Source of the DNA: CAMPKL01 sp963805925
GTDB taxonomy: Bacteria; Acidobacteriota; Terriglobia; Bryobacterales; UBA6623
Assembly (NCBI GenBank): GCA_963805925.1
Contig: CAWDWB010000003.1
Span: 1-64,000, forward strand
Direction of reading: 5' to 3'
DNA length: 64,000 bases
Shown: positions 12,131 to 21,241 of the stretch, piece by piece
How positions within the stretch are numbered: position 1 is the stretch's first letter
Layout: each line of letters opens with the position of its first letter
Program-made: the position numbers and the translations under genes
The notes under the pieces: generated by a model
The model's database searches: none
What the model was told of the DNA's origin: nothing
What the model saw: the letters and a program-made list of their open reading frames with translations, nothing else

Positions 12131-12636
12131 GCCTCTCAATCAGCGCTCAACACATCGTCAACGCTTCGGCGTTGAACAACACGGTAACCGTGACATTGGG
12201 GCTGGCGGAACTTTTCGCCGATTTGCCTAGTGAGCTAGCGTTCGCAATCGCGCACGAACTTGGGCACATCTATCAGCAGCGCACAGGGCGGAGAGAGTTT
12301 CGCCCGGATAACGGCGAGGCCGATTCCGACAATTGGGGGTTATTCTTGGCCCTCCACGTTGGCTACGATCCGTATGGGTCTGCAGGTGCTCTCGCGAAGC
12401 TGGCGATGGCGACCGATGACGCCAACCTATCGGGCCAGTTCTTTGAGGATCTTGCAGTATTTGATGCCCACAAATCGTTCTCCACTCGCATAGATGAGAT
12501 GTTTGGCACTTTGCAGTACACGTGCGCGTTTGAGATCCCCGAGTTGTGTCTGCAGTTCAAGGCCCTTCTGCACCCACATCTTCCGGCCAACGCGCCATTG
12601 ATGCAGATCCCGCCTAGCTCAGATAGGAGGCGCTAG
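12130..12636 (+). pseudogene. M48-family zinc metallopeptidase fragment, 5' end lost
   Basis: This frame encodes the M48 signature: an N-A-S segment followed by a beta strand (VTVTLGLAEL), then ELAFAIAHELGHIYQQ with the HExxH zinc site, and EADSDNWGL supplying the third ligand. The C-terminal part after the ligand is intact to a TAG/TGA-delimited end near 12636. There is no start codon with a ribosome site before the conserved part, and the N-terminal half of the protein is absent. The break coincides with the end of the IS1182-type transposase, so insertion followed by deletion is the simplest explanation. Related peptidases degrade misfolded envelope proteins. Confidence 0.72.
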
Positions 12637-12648
12637 CTCCCAACAAAC

Positions 12649-12672
12649 GGGGTTCCATTAGGGGTTCCAATA
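12649..12672. repeat. Two 12-base direct repeats beside the tRNA remnant
   Basis: GGGGTTCCATTA is followed directly by GGGGTTCCAATA, differing at two positions. They lie in the non-coding stretch 12637-12753 between the peptidase fragment and the tRNA-Ala 3' half. Their position suggests possible arm sites of a recombinase, but nothing else supports this. Confidence 0.4.
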
Positions 12673-12753
12673 AATCACCGGCTTTCGAGGTGGTGTCCAG
12701 CCAGACGAGCCAGTGTTATCAGTTAGTTAGCGTTGTTCAGACGTGGTGTTCTC

Positions 12754-12803
12754 CTTCCATGGCATGGAAGAGGTCGAGGGTTCGAGCCCCTCCAGGTCCA
12801 CCA
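12754..12803 (+). tRNA. tRNA-Ala(GGC) 3' half only (putative attachment-site remnant)
   Basis: From the anticodon arm onward every element is present: stem CTTCC/GGAAG (12754-12758 and 12766-12770) around loop ATGGCAT with anticodon GGC (12761-12763); variable AGGTC; T-arm GAGGG-TTCGAGC-CCCTC (12776-12792); acceptor strand CAGGTCC, discriminator A and CCA (12793-12803). The expected 5' strand GGACCTG and a pairing D-arm are absent upstream: the bases at 12728-12753 do not fold with it. A 3' half restored by a tRNA-integrating element looks like this. The intact tRNA would lie to the left, outside the window. Confidence 0.75.
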
Positions 12804-12863
12804 ATTTCTTCAACAACTTAGCGTTTCGGCGGTTGGCGGCGCCCGGATTCGGGGCAGACAGCC

Positions 12864-15800
12864 TTACTGGGAGAAGCCTCGTAGGTGGCTGAGGTGGTAG
12901 TAGATCACCGGCGTCGCGATCAGCGAAAGGACTGAGCGACACGCTCACGCCGCCAATGACGGCGATGGCTAGGGGCTGGAGAATTTGAGCGCCTGAACCA
13001 ACGCCCAGCGCCAGCGGGGCCATGCCGAAGATGGTGGCCAGGGCGGTCATGATGATCGGCCTGAGACGGCGGCGGCCGGCATGCTCAATTGCCTCCCTTA
13101 CCGAGAGGCCCTCACCGCGGTACGACTGTTCGGCGTCGAGCAGCAGGATACCGTTCTTGTGGACGATGCCGACGACCATAATCATGCCCATGAACGAGCA
13201 GATGTTGAGCGTGGAGCCGGTGAGCCAAAGCGCGGCCAGCGAACCGGAGCCGCACAGGACGGTTGCGGCCAAGATGGCTAGAGGCTGGGCGAAGGCCTGA
13301 AACTCAAACACGAGGATGATGAAGATCAGCAGGATCGAGCCGACCAGGACCTGGGTGAGGCCGCGGAAAGATTCGCTTTGAATCTTGTAGATGCCGCCGT
13401 ACTCAATGTCGGTTCCGGCGGGGAGTTCGATCTCTTGAGGCAGGCGGCGCTGGATTTCGGCCATGGTTGAGCCGAGATCGCGTCCGGAGAGTTGCGAGGT
13501 GACGACGACGGCTTCGCGCAGGTTGTAGCGGTGAATCTCGCGCTGGCCTTCTTGGATCGTCACGTCGGCAATGCTGGAGAGCGGCACGGAGTTGCCGGAT
13601 GCGGAGGTCACGAGCAAGGACTCGATGTCGGCGACGCGAGAACGGCTGGACTCGGGATAGCGGACGCGGATGCCGTAGATACGGTTGTTGACGATGGTTT
13701 CGGATGCGCGGATACCGTCGAGCATGCCCGCTTGCAGGTCGGCAATATCTTGCGCGGTGAATCCGGCTAGAGCGGCTTTGACGGGATCGACGCGGAAGTC
13801 GATAGCCGGGCCGACAACGACGTTTTGGTTGAAGACGTCGACCGCGCCGGGAACGCTGGGCAGCCACTCTTCGATGCGCTGACCGAGCGCTAACGAAGTT
13901 GCCGGATCGGGATTAAACACCTTGATCTCGATAGGCTCAGGCGACCAGGCGAGATCTCCTATGAGGTCTTCGAGAATGTGGGGAAACTCAACCTCGATGG
14001 CCGGCTCGCTGGCAACCACTCGTTCGCGGATGTCGTCGGTGACCTCGGCCAGGGGACGGCGCGGGAAGCCTTTGAGTTTGATTAGGAAGTCGCCGGTGTT
14101 GGGCTCGGCGATGGCCAGCGCGAGCCGCGCGCCGGTGCGGCGGGAGTAGCTCTCAACTTCGGGCGTATCGCGCAGGATTTCTTCGATGTGCAGCAGCACG
14201 CGGTCGGTCTCTTCGAGCGATGTCCCTGGCGGCATGACGTAATCGAGGACAAAAGCGCCTTCATCGACTTCGGGAAGAAATCCGCTGCCAAGTTGGAAGT
14301 AGATGCCCGCGGAGCCGGCGACGATCAAAGCTAAGACGCCCAGCGCGACGCGGGAGTGATCGAGAGTCGCCTTGAGCAGACGGTCGTAACGTTCCGCGAC
14401 GGCGCGCATGATTTTGCCTTCACCGGCCTGCTCGGCTTCTTCGATCGTTTCGGCGCGCGGACCTCGCCGGCTGCGCAAGAGGGCAGCGGCCAGTACGGGA
14501 GTAAAGAAGAGAGCCAGAAACAGCGAAGCCAACAGAGCAGTCACCATGGTGGCGGCGAGGGAACGGAAGAACACAGCCGTCACTCCGCCGAGGAAAATCA
14601 GCGGCGCGAAGACCATGATGGGGGTCAATGTTGAGCCGATCAGAGCAGGCGTCAGCTCGGTGATCGCGCTGCTGGAGGCCTGGCCACGAGACTGCCCCAT
14701 ATACATGTGAACGGTGATGTTCTCGACCATAACAATGGCGTCGTCGATGACGATGCCGACGCACGCGGCCATACCTCCGAGGGTCATCAGGTTGAAGCTC
14801 ATATTGAGCAACTCCATGAAGACCACGGCGATCAACAGCGAGATCGGAATCACGACGGAGGCGACTAGGGTTGTGCGCCAATCCTTCAGGAAGACCATCA
14901 GGACGCCGATGCTCAGGGCCAGACCGAGAAGGATCGCCTCGCGAACGCCAAGGATGGAATCGCGGACAAGAATCGACTGATCGTAGAACGTGGCGAGCTT
15001 GATGTCCGGCGGCAGAGTTTGTTTGATGAGGGCGAGTTCCGCGTTGACGTCTTGAGCGATCTGTAGAGCGTTGCCGTCCGGTTGCTGGAGAACGTTGATG
15101 AGCACGGCTGGATGGCCGTCGGCTGTGACGATGTTGTAGGTCGGACGCTCGCCTTTGACGACTTCGGCAACGTCGGCGATGCGCACAGGCGTGCCGTTGA
15201 GTACGGAGACGACGGTCTGTGCAATCTGCTCAGGATCGTGCATCAGGCCGGTGACAGTGGTGAGATAGAGGTGATAGTTCTCCTGCACCATGCCGCCGGA
15301 AGAAATGATGTTGGCGTTGCGGATCGCGTTGGATACGGCGGTGAGCGAGAGGCCGTAGCGATTGAGCTTGTCGGGATCGACGATGACGTGGAACTCGGAC
15401 TCGCGACCGCCGACGATGCGCGCTTCCATAACGCCGGGGATACGGTAGAGACGCGGGGCTAGATCCCAGTAGGCAAGTTCCCAGAGTTCGGAAAGACTGC
15501 GATCGGGTGACGTCAGGCTGAAGCCGATCATAGGGAAGACGGAGAAGGTCAACCGGTTGATGTAGAAGCGCGAGTCCGGCGGCAGGGTTGGGGCGATCTG
15601 AGCGATCTCGCCTTGGATAAGTTGCAGCGAGTCGATGATGTTGACGTCCCAACGAAAGAAGACGCTGATTTCGGTTGCGCCGCGTGAGGTGACCGAGCGG
15701 ATGTCGGTTACGCCGGGAACGCGGCGAGCCGCCTCTTCGAGGCGGCGGGTGACGGTGAGCGCTTGCTGATCGACGGGCGTGACGCCGTTGTCGACGAGGA

Positions 15801-15948
15801 TGACGACTCGGGGGAAATCGGTCTCCGGAAACAGCGAGACCGGCAGACTAAAAGCAAAGGCTAAACCGGCCAGGGCGATGGTGAGAGCACCGATCACCAG
15901 CGCCTTGCCATAGGCCTCGACGAATTGAGCGAATGCACTGCTCCTCAT
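12864..15948 (-). CDS. RND-family efflux transporter, inner-membrane pump subunit (frameshift near the 3' end)
   Basis: This roughly 1,030-residue AcrB/MdtB-like protein starts MRSSAFAQFVEAYGKALVIG and has the expected first membrane helix, two large periplasmic loops, and the membrane blocks around GGMAACVGIVIDDAIVMVEN and SFMGMIMVVGIVHKNGILLL. Resistance-nodulation-division pumps use the proton gradient to expel drugs, metals or lipophilic compounds. The conserved end of the last helix (LSLIATPVIYYHLSHL) lies one frame off the main frame near 12925 and ends at TAA 12864-12866. Read without correction the frame runs on to 12727 through the tRNA-Ala remnant, giving an artefactual tail. The gene overlaps the upstream adaptor by 4 bases (ATGA). 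Substrate unknown. Confidence 0.9.
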
Positions 15949-17183
15949 TGGGAAGGCTCCGCGAGGCGAACGGTCAAACCGTCGGAGAGGCCATAGCCGC
16001 CTTCGACGACGACGGTATCGCCGCTCTTGAGCCCTTCGAGAATTTCGACGGTCGCATCGGAGACGACGCCGACCTTCGGATGATTCTCGTGAACGAGATT
16101 GTCGGAGCCTACGGTCCAGACGACGCCGTTCGTCCGATCGGGATCGAACTCAACGGCGGCCAAAGGAACCGTCAGGGCGTCGTGGTGCACGTCGAGCACG
16201 ACGGTGAGTTCGCCGAAGACGCCGGATTTGACGGCGCCGGCGCTGTTAGGAATTTCGCACCAGGCTTCTATCGTGCGGCGCACGGGATCGACGGCTTGGT
16301 TCACTACGGTGAGTTTGCCGGAGTGCGGAGAGTCGGCCCCGTCCACGCCGCTGAAGCGGCACGACTGGCCTACGCGCAAACCGCCGGCTTTCTCCTCGGG
16401 GAACTGGCCCCGCGCGACGGCGACGGATAGATCCATGACGGTGAAGATGGGCGCGTCGGGCCGGGCCATGTCGCCGGGGTATAGGAACTGGTCGGTGATG
16501 ACGCCGGGCGATGGGCTGACGATTTCCGCAAACGCCAGTTGCGCTGCGGCCAGGTCCAGCTTGGCTTGTGCTGAGGCGAGACGGCTCTCGGCGATTCGCA
16601 TGTCCTGCAGACGAGATTTACCGGTCAGCAGATCGAGCGCAGACTGCGCGACGCGGTTGGCGGAGACGGCCTGGTCGTACTGCGTTTTGGCAATCAGCAG
16701 GTCGCGCTCAGGAAGTGCGCCCTCGGCGACGAGGGTCTGTCGCCGTTCGAAGATCTGTTTGGCTTCGGCCAGGGCGGAGGCTGTGCGCTCCACTTCGCCT
16801 TGGGCGCGCTCCACGTCAGTGGGGAGCGTTCCAGCGGAGACCTTCTCCAGGTTCGCCGCCGCATCGGCGACTTGGGCTTTGGCGTCGGCGAGTTGTGCGT
16901 CGAGGTCGGCGGTTCGCAGCCGGGCGAGGATCTGTCCTTGCTTGACGCGATCTCCTTTTTTCACCTGAAGGCTGGCAATGGGTGCGGTCAACTGCGAGGC
17001 GACCTTGGCCTCGGATTTAGCAAAGACGGTTGCCGGAGCGACGGCAATCTCCTCCACGTCTTGGATGACCGCTTTAGCTGTTTTGACGTCAACGACGACT
17101 TGGGGCTCGACGGCTTCGTCGGGCGCTCCGCAGCCGACAAGGGCCAGGGCGGCAAGAATGTAGATTCGCATGAGGTTTCTCAT
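15945..17183 (-). CDS. RND efflux periplasmic adaptor (HlyD/MFP family), lipoprotein
   Basis: The 412-residue protein begins with a lipoprotein signal ending in the lipobox LVGC, so it should be anchored to a membrane by a lipidated cysteine. After a first lipoyl half (ASQLTAPIASLQVKKGDRVKQGQ) comes a long alpha-helical hairpin (about residues 95-215), the second lipoyl half (EIVSPSPGVITDQFLYPGD) and beta-barrel and membrane-proximal domains ending in LKSGDTVVVEGGYGL. This is the architecture of membrane fusion proteins that couple an RND pump to an outer-membrane channel. It overlaps the pump gene and the TolC-like gene by 4 bases each, a tightly coupled operon transcribed TolC-like, adaptor, pump. 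Confidence 0.92.
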   Translation of the reverse strand: MRNLMRIYILAALALVGCGAPDEAVEPQVVVDVKTAKAVIQDVEEIAVAPATVFAKSEAKVASQLTAPIASLQVKKGDRVKQGQILARLRTADLDAQLADAKAQVADAAANLEKVSAGTLPTDVERAQGEVERTASALAEAKQIFERRQTLVAEGALPERDLLIAKTQYDQAVSANRVAQSALDLLTGKSRLQDMRIAESRLASAQAKLDLAAAQLAFAEIVSPSPGVITDQFLYPGDMARPDAPIFTVMDLSVAVARGQFPEEKAGGLRVGQSCRFSGVDGADSPHSGKLTVVNQAVDPVRRTIEAWCEIPNSAGAVKSGVFGELTVVLDVHHDALTVPLAAVEFDPDRTNGVVWTVGSDNLVHENHPKVGVVSDATVEILEGLKSGDTVVVEGGYGLSDGLTVRLAEPSQ

Positions 17184-18487
17184 CGTCCGGCCGCCAGTTC
17201 GAAGTCAGCGATGGCTCGTTGGTATTCGGCGACGGCGGAGTAGTACGAGCGTCCTGCTTGGGTCGCATCGGCTTGTGAAATCACGACGTCTAGCGCTGCC
17301 CCTTCGCCGTTCTCATACAGCAGGCGCACCAGCCGCAGATTTTCGCGGGCTGCGTCGGTCTCGCTCTGTGCCATGCTGATTCGTTCGTGCCAGGACTGAA
17401 CGCGGGATCGAGCGGCTAGATACTCCTGCGTGAGCGCTCGCTCGGCGGCAGAGCGTTGGATTCTCGTCTGTTCTTGGTGATAGCTTGCCTCGCGTGCGCC
17501 GCTGCGCGAGCGAAACCAGTCGAAGACAGGCACGTTCACGTTGACGAAGGCCGCGTAGCCGAGTTGGTCTGAGCGAACCTGGTTGGCATCGAGTCCATAT
17601 TGGAACACAAGATTCGCGTCGGGCCTGAGACCAGCGCGGGCGATCTTGCGGTCGGCGAGGAAGGTTCGTCCCAGGGCGTCTAACCTGGCCAACTCCGGGC
17701 GCTGCGAGAGCGCGGCGGAGGCCTGTTGGGCGTCGGCGCCTACGATCTCCACAGGCAAGGCAGGGGGCGAGTCCAGGACATCGACGACCGGCAGTTCCGT
17801 ATCGACGTCAACGGTCCAGAACGAGGCGAGGATCTGATTGGCGAGTTTGGCGTCGAGTTGAGCCTGGGCGAAACGCTGCTCGTACTGGGATCGCTGCGCG
17901 GAGGCCTTCAACAGGTCCGCACGAGAGGCTTCTCCTTGAGTTTGGCGGGCGCGGACGTTTTGCTCGAACTGACGAGCTTCGTCGAGGCTGCTTTGCTCCA
18001 ACTGAACGATGCGTCGCGCGAGGAGCAGGTCGTAATAGGCCAGAGTGACTGCGCGGCGAATGTCCCGGCGGGCAATGGCGAGATCGGCTACGGCGATGTC
18101 CCGGCCGGCACGCTCTCGGGCTAGACCCGCGCGGAGGCGTCCAGAGAGATCCATGCTCCAACTGGCATCGGCGACGGCTAGGTATTCGCGAACGCCGTTT
18201 AAGGCGGCGAAGCTGAACGGATTCGGGGTATTAGCGTTCGGGCTGTTGTAGGTATAGGTCGAGTTGAGGGCCAATTGGGGCAACATGCCGGCGCGGGCCG
18301 CCGTTTGCCGCTCGGCAGCGATGGACTGGTCGCGCTCGGCGGACTGTACCGTGGATGGCGCTTCCAGTGCGAGGCGCACACAGTCTTCCAAGGTTAGATG
18401 TTGTTCCTGCGCCCTCACGGGCGAGATGATCATCACGACGAGAAAAACGCTCCAAAGCCAGTTTCGCTTCAGCCAAATCCACTTCAT
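17180..18487 (-). CDS. TolC-family outer-membrane efflux protein
   Basis: This protein has a signal peptide (WLWSVFLVVMIISPVRAQ) followed by the TolC/OEP repeat structure: LTLEDCVRLALE near the N-terminus, long coiled helices, and a second repeat (PELARLDALGRTFLADRKIARAGLRPDANLVFQYG) ending with a helical tail. It should form the trimeric outer-membrane channel of the efflux system whose adaptor and pump follow with ATGA overlaps. An ATG at 18493 is adjacent to the AGGAG ribosome site with no spacing; the second ATG at 18487 has six bases and is the better start. The 176 bases upstream (18494-18669) hold no gene and presumably the operon promoter; only a weak TATAGA-like -10 element is visible. 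Confidence 0.9.
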   Translation of the reverse strand: MKWIWLKRNWLWSVFLVVMIISPVRAQEQHLTLEDCVRLALEAPSTVQSAERDQSIAAERQTAARAGMLPQLALNSTYTYNSPNANTPNPFSFAALNGVREYLAVADASWSMDLSGRLRAGLARERAGRDIAVADLAIARRDIRRAVTLAYYDLLLARRIVQLEQSSLDEARQFEQNVRARQTQGEASRADLLKASAQRSQYEQRFAQAQLDAKLANQILASFWTVDVDTELPVVDVLDSPPALPVEIVGADAQQASAALSQRPELARLDALGRTFLADRKIARAGLRPDANLVFQYGLDANQVRSDQLGYAAFVNVNVPVFDWFRSRSGAREASYHQEQTRIQRSAAERALTQEYLAARSRVQSWHERISMAQSETDAARENLRLVRLLYENGEGAALDVVISQADATQAGRSYYSAVAEYQRAIADFELAAGR

Positions 18488-18669
18488 TCTCATCTCCTAA
18501 CGTCCCGGGCCCGGTCGGCCAAGCGCCAGGCCTTCTATAGCATCTCACTCCCCCTAATTCTCGGCAGGGTTCTAGCTCACCGCATAGCTTTAGCTCCGAC
18601 GGCGTGGTTCAGTCTAAGTGTTGTTTAGACGACGTCGCGGGAGATTTGGTGCGAATAGGTTTCGGGCTC

Positions 18670-19971
18670 TTAAGCCGGACGGCGGGCCTCTTCAAAGAAG
18701 GCTGGGCCGCCGACTTGTCCGCCCTTGAAGGCGACTTCTAGGCCGTCGAGGGGGCCGTTGGAGTAGGCGCGGCAGAGGGGAGAGCCGGGGGCGAGCGGAC
18801 AGACGGCGGTGAGCGCGTAGATGTCGAGTTGACGGCCCACGCCGGAGGAGGTGTCGCCGCCGCAGACGACGGCACGGCGGATGCCGGTTCGTTCGAGGGC
18901 CGCAGCGAAGAGTCGGCCGAGATTCTCGGCGAGTGAGCGGCGGAAGGCTTCGTCGCCTCCGATGAGGTTGGGGTCTGACGGGCCGAGAGCGGTGTAGAAG
19001 ATGAAGCTGCGGCCTGCAGCGGCGCTGGAGACGGCCTGTTGCAGGCCGTCGTCGAATTGGCCGTTGGCGACGGAGCGGGCGTCGAGAGGGATGCCCGCGT
19101 AGCCTTGGTCGATTGCGTAGCGGATGGAAGCGGCGGTCTCGGGCGAACAGCTGCCGGAGAGTACGGCGAGGCGATCGACCGGGGCGGCTCGTTGGGGAGC
19201 GGGAGCATCGGATAAAAAGCCGGCGGAGCGCCAGTAGGCGACGAGCGCGTACTCCAGGCCGGAGGAGGCGACGGCGAAAGGAGCGGCGGCGCGGTTCTCC
19301 CAGATGAGGCGACCGACTTCGATCAGCGAGGCGTCGTCTAGAACGTCGAACAGAACCGCGTGTTCGCCCGTGGAGATAGCCTCGGCAATGCGGCTCTGCC
19401 CTGCTCCCGACGCAAGCGCCAGCAAATCGACCAAGCCGATCTTGGCGGCGGTCTGCGCGGCGAGGTGGCGGCGAAGGTCGGACTCGTCCATCGGCGTCAC
19501 CGGATGGCGGCTCATGGTGGGGTGACGATCGAGGCGATAGGTCTCAGAAGCGATGCGCGCGAAGAGATTGCCGAAGGCTTGGTAACGGCGCAGTTTGGGG
19601 GCGCCGACGAGGATGGGCGCCCAGGCCGAGGCGAAGACGTCGAGACCGATGTCGAGGGCGCGTCCGATGGAGCCGACCTGCGGGGAACTGTCGAACGTGG
19701 AGCAGACTTTGTACTGGTTGATCGGCGCGCCGAAGCCTTCGAGTCGTTGAAAGATTGGCGGAAGGTGCTCGGACATCCAATCAGGAGAGCGGCTGCGGCT
19801 GTCTCCTGCAATGCCGATGGCGCGCGCGGAGCGGAAGCGAGACAGTTGTTCTTTGCTGGGCGGCTGCAGGAAGAGGACAGTTGGCAAGCCTGCCCAGGTG
19901 AGGACTTCCATGACGTCGGTGGAGCCGGTGAAATCGTCGCCGTAGTAGGAGAGGGCGAGTTTAGGAATCAC
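18670..19971 (-). CDS. oiaK: Four-carbon acid sugar kinase family protein, probable 3-oxo-isoapionate kinase
   Basis: The 433-residue protein has the N-terminal DUF1537 signature YYGDDFTGSTDVMEVL and the C-terminal nucleotide-binding part with CGGDTSSGVGRQL and FKGGQVGGPAFFEE. The family phosphorylates four-carbon acids and related acid sugars. The frame stays open to 20184, but conserved sequence begins at a GTG at 19971 that overlaps the stop of the preceding RuBisCO-like gene (GTGA), so that start is used. In known D-apionate catabolism, an ApnO oxidoisomerase, an OiaK kinase of this family and a RuBisCO-like OiaX or OiaC act in sequence; all three kinds sit here side by side. The substrate is inferred from this context. 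Confidence 0.78.
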   Translation of the reverse strand: MIPKLALSYYGDDFTGSTDVMEVLTWAGLPTVLFLQPPSKEQLSRFRSARAIGIAGDSRSRSPDWMSEHLPPIFQRLEGFGAPINQYKVCSTFDSSPQVGSIGRALDIGLDVFASAWAPILVGAPKLRRYQAFGNLFARIASETYRLDRHPTMSRHPVTPMDESDLRRHLAAQTAAKIGLVDLLALASGAGQSRIAEAISTGEHAVLFDVLDDASLIEVGRLIWENRAAAPFAVASSGLEYALVAYWRSAGFLSDAPAPQRAAPVDRLAVLSGSCSPETAASIRYAIDQGYAGIPLDARSVANGQFDDGLQQAVSSAAAGRSFIFYTALGPSDPNLIGGDEAFRRSLAENLGRLFAAALERTGIRRAVVCGGDTSSGVGRQLDIYALTAVCPLAPGSPLCRAYSNGPLDGLEVAFKGGQVGGPAFFEEARRPA

Positions 19972-21236
19972 TTGCCGAACTGCTCCTGCGCTTGGCGGAA
20001 CTCGGGGCTGGCCGCGGCGACTTGCTCTCGGGCGAGGCCTGCAAGGGCGCCCTCCCATGCAGCGCGCATACTGGCGGCGCCGGCGGCGATGCCGCCAGGG
20101 TGTCCCATGATGCCGCCGCCGGCGGCGTGGATTAGATCGGATGAACCGAGGGCTGCATAGGTGTCGAAGGCTTGGTCGGCCCATTGGCCGGATGAGAAGA
20201 CTGGCATGACTTCGCAGCCGCGCCTTTCGCCCTCAAACATAGGCGTGAGACACTGTTTCGCCGAAGAGATTACCGATTCGTCGGCCTCGCAAAACTTGTT
20301 GCGCAGCCCGTTGACGTGCATGTGATCGGCGCCGGCGAGACGCCAGAACTTTTGCCAGGCCTTGTAGTCGATGCCGAGGTGCGGCGAGCGAGCAAAGACG
20401 CCCCAGCCGTTGCGGTGCGCGTGAATGGGCAACCGGCTGTGGGCGCGAAGAGCGGTCATGCCAGGTAGGCCGATGGAGTGCATGCTGACCATCACGCAGG
20501 TTCCGCCCGCTGCGGCAACGAGGTCGTGACGGCGGCGCATCTCGTCGATTTCGCCGGTGACGTTGAAGGCGAACATGACCATCTTGCCGGACTTGTCGGC
20601 GTGATCTCGCAGGACGCGCATGACCTTATCGACGCGCTCGGCAAAGGGGCAGTGGGGGCCGTCGGCTTGGAGTTCGTCGTCTTTGATAAAGTCGAGGCCG
20701 CCTTCGGCGAGTTGACGGACCATGGCGGCCGTGTCCGCGGGGGAGAGGCCAACGCTCGGCTTGACGATGGTGCCGATTAAGGGCAGCTTCTCCACGCCGG
20801 TGAGCTTGCGCGTGCCGGCGACGCCGAACTGCGGGCCCGGATAGGCGTCGCGAAATGCGTCGGGCAGCGAGAGGCTGAGAAGGCGCAGGCCGGAGAATTG
20901 CTTCAGTTCGAAAAGATTTCCGGCGACCGTGGCTTGCAGATTGGGCAGTGAGGGGCCGAGGTTATCCAGCGGCCAAGAGACTTGGATTTTGGCGCGCTTC
21001 CATTTGGGCACAGTCTCGCCCTTGGGGATGCCCGCGCCGGGCAAGGAAGGAGCATCGACCGAGGCGAGTTCCTCGATGTGTTCAACGACGGCGCCGTGGC
21101 GGGCCTTGAGTTCCGGCGTTTCGCCAGGCAGTGAGATGAAGGTGCCGGACGACTGCTCGCCTGCAAGGACCTCGGCGGCCTGTGGCAGCGGGAAGGCGGT
21201 TTCGACCCAATAGGTCGCCTGGATACGGTCCGACAT
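19968..21236 (-). CDS. RuBisCO-like protein (form IV), probable 3-oxo-isoapionate-4-phosphate transcarboxylase/hydrolase or decarboxylase
   Basis: This 422-residue protein has the RuBisCO large-subunit fold. GTIVKPSVGL carries the first active-site lysine (K159); GLDFIKDDE carries the carbamylated lysine and metal ligands (K185, D187, E188). IHAHRNG and GADHMHVNG supply histidines and an arginine, LRNKF the loop-6 lysine, and VFSSGQ and GGGIMGHPGG the phosphate sites. The second lysine of true RuBisCO (KPK) is replaced by serine (KPS), so CO2 fixation is unlikely. Next to an ApnO-like gene and a DUF1537 kinase, the best fit is OiaX (giving 3-phosphoglycerate and glycolate) or OiaC (decarboxylase); the sequence alone does not separate them. 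It lies 5 bases from apnO and overlaps the kinase by 4. Confidence 0.8.
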   Translation of the reverse strand: MSDRIQATYWVETAFPLPQAAEVLAGEQSSGTFISLPGETPELKARHGAVVEHIEELASVDAPSLPGAGIPKGETVPKWKRAKIQVSWPLDNLGPSLPNLQATVAGNLFELKQFSGLRLLSLSLPDAFRDAYPGPQFGVAGTRKLTGVEKLPLIGTIVKPSVGLSPADTAAMVRQLAEGGLDFIKDDELQADGPHCPFAERVDKVMRVLRDHADKSGKMVMFAFNVTGEIDEMRRRHDLVAAAGGTCVMVSMHSIGLPGMTALRAHSRLPIHAHRNGWGVFARSPHLGIDYKAWQKFWRLAGADHMHVNGLRNKFCEADESVISSAKQCLTPMFEGERRGCEVMPVFSSGQWADQAFDTYAALGSSDLIHAAGGGIMGHPGGIAAGAASMRAAWEGALAGLAREQVAAASPEFRQAQEQFGK

Positions 21237-21241
21237 CGCGG

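Noticed and set aside
12728..12803. A complete tRNA-Ala
   Set aside because: The bases before the anticodon stem do not pair with the acceptor strand (4 of 7) and no D-arm forms, so only the 3' half is real.
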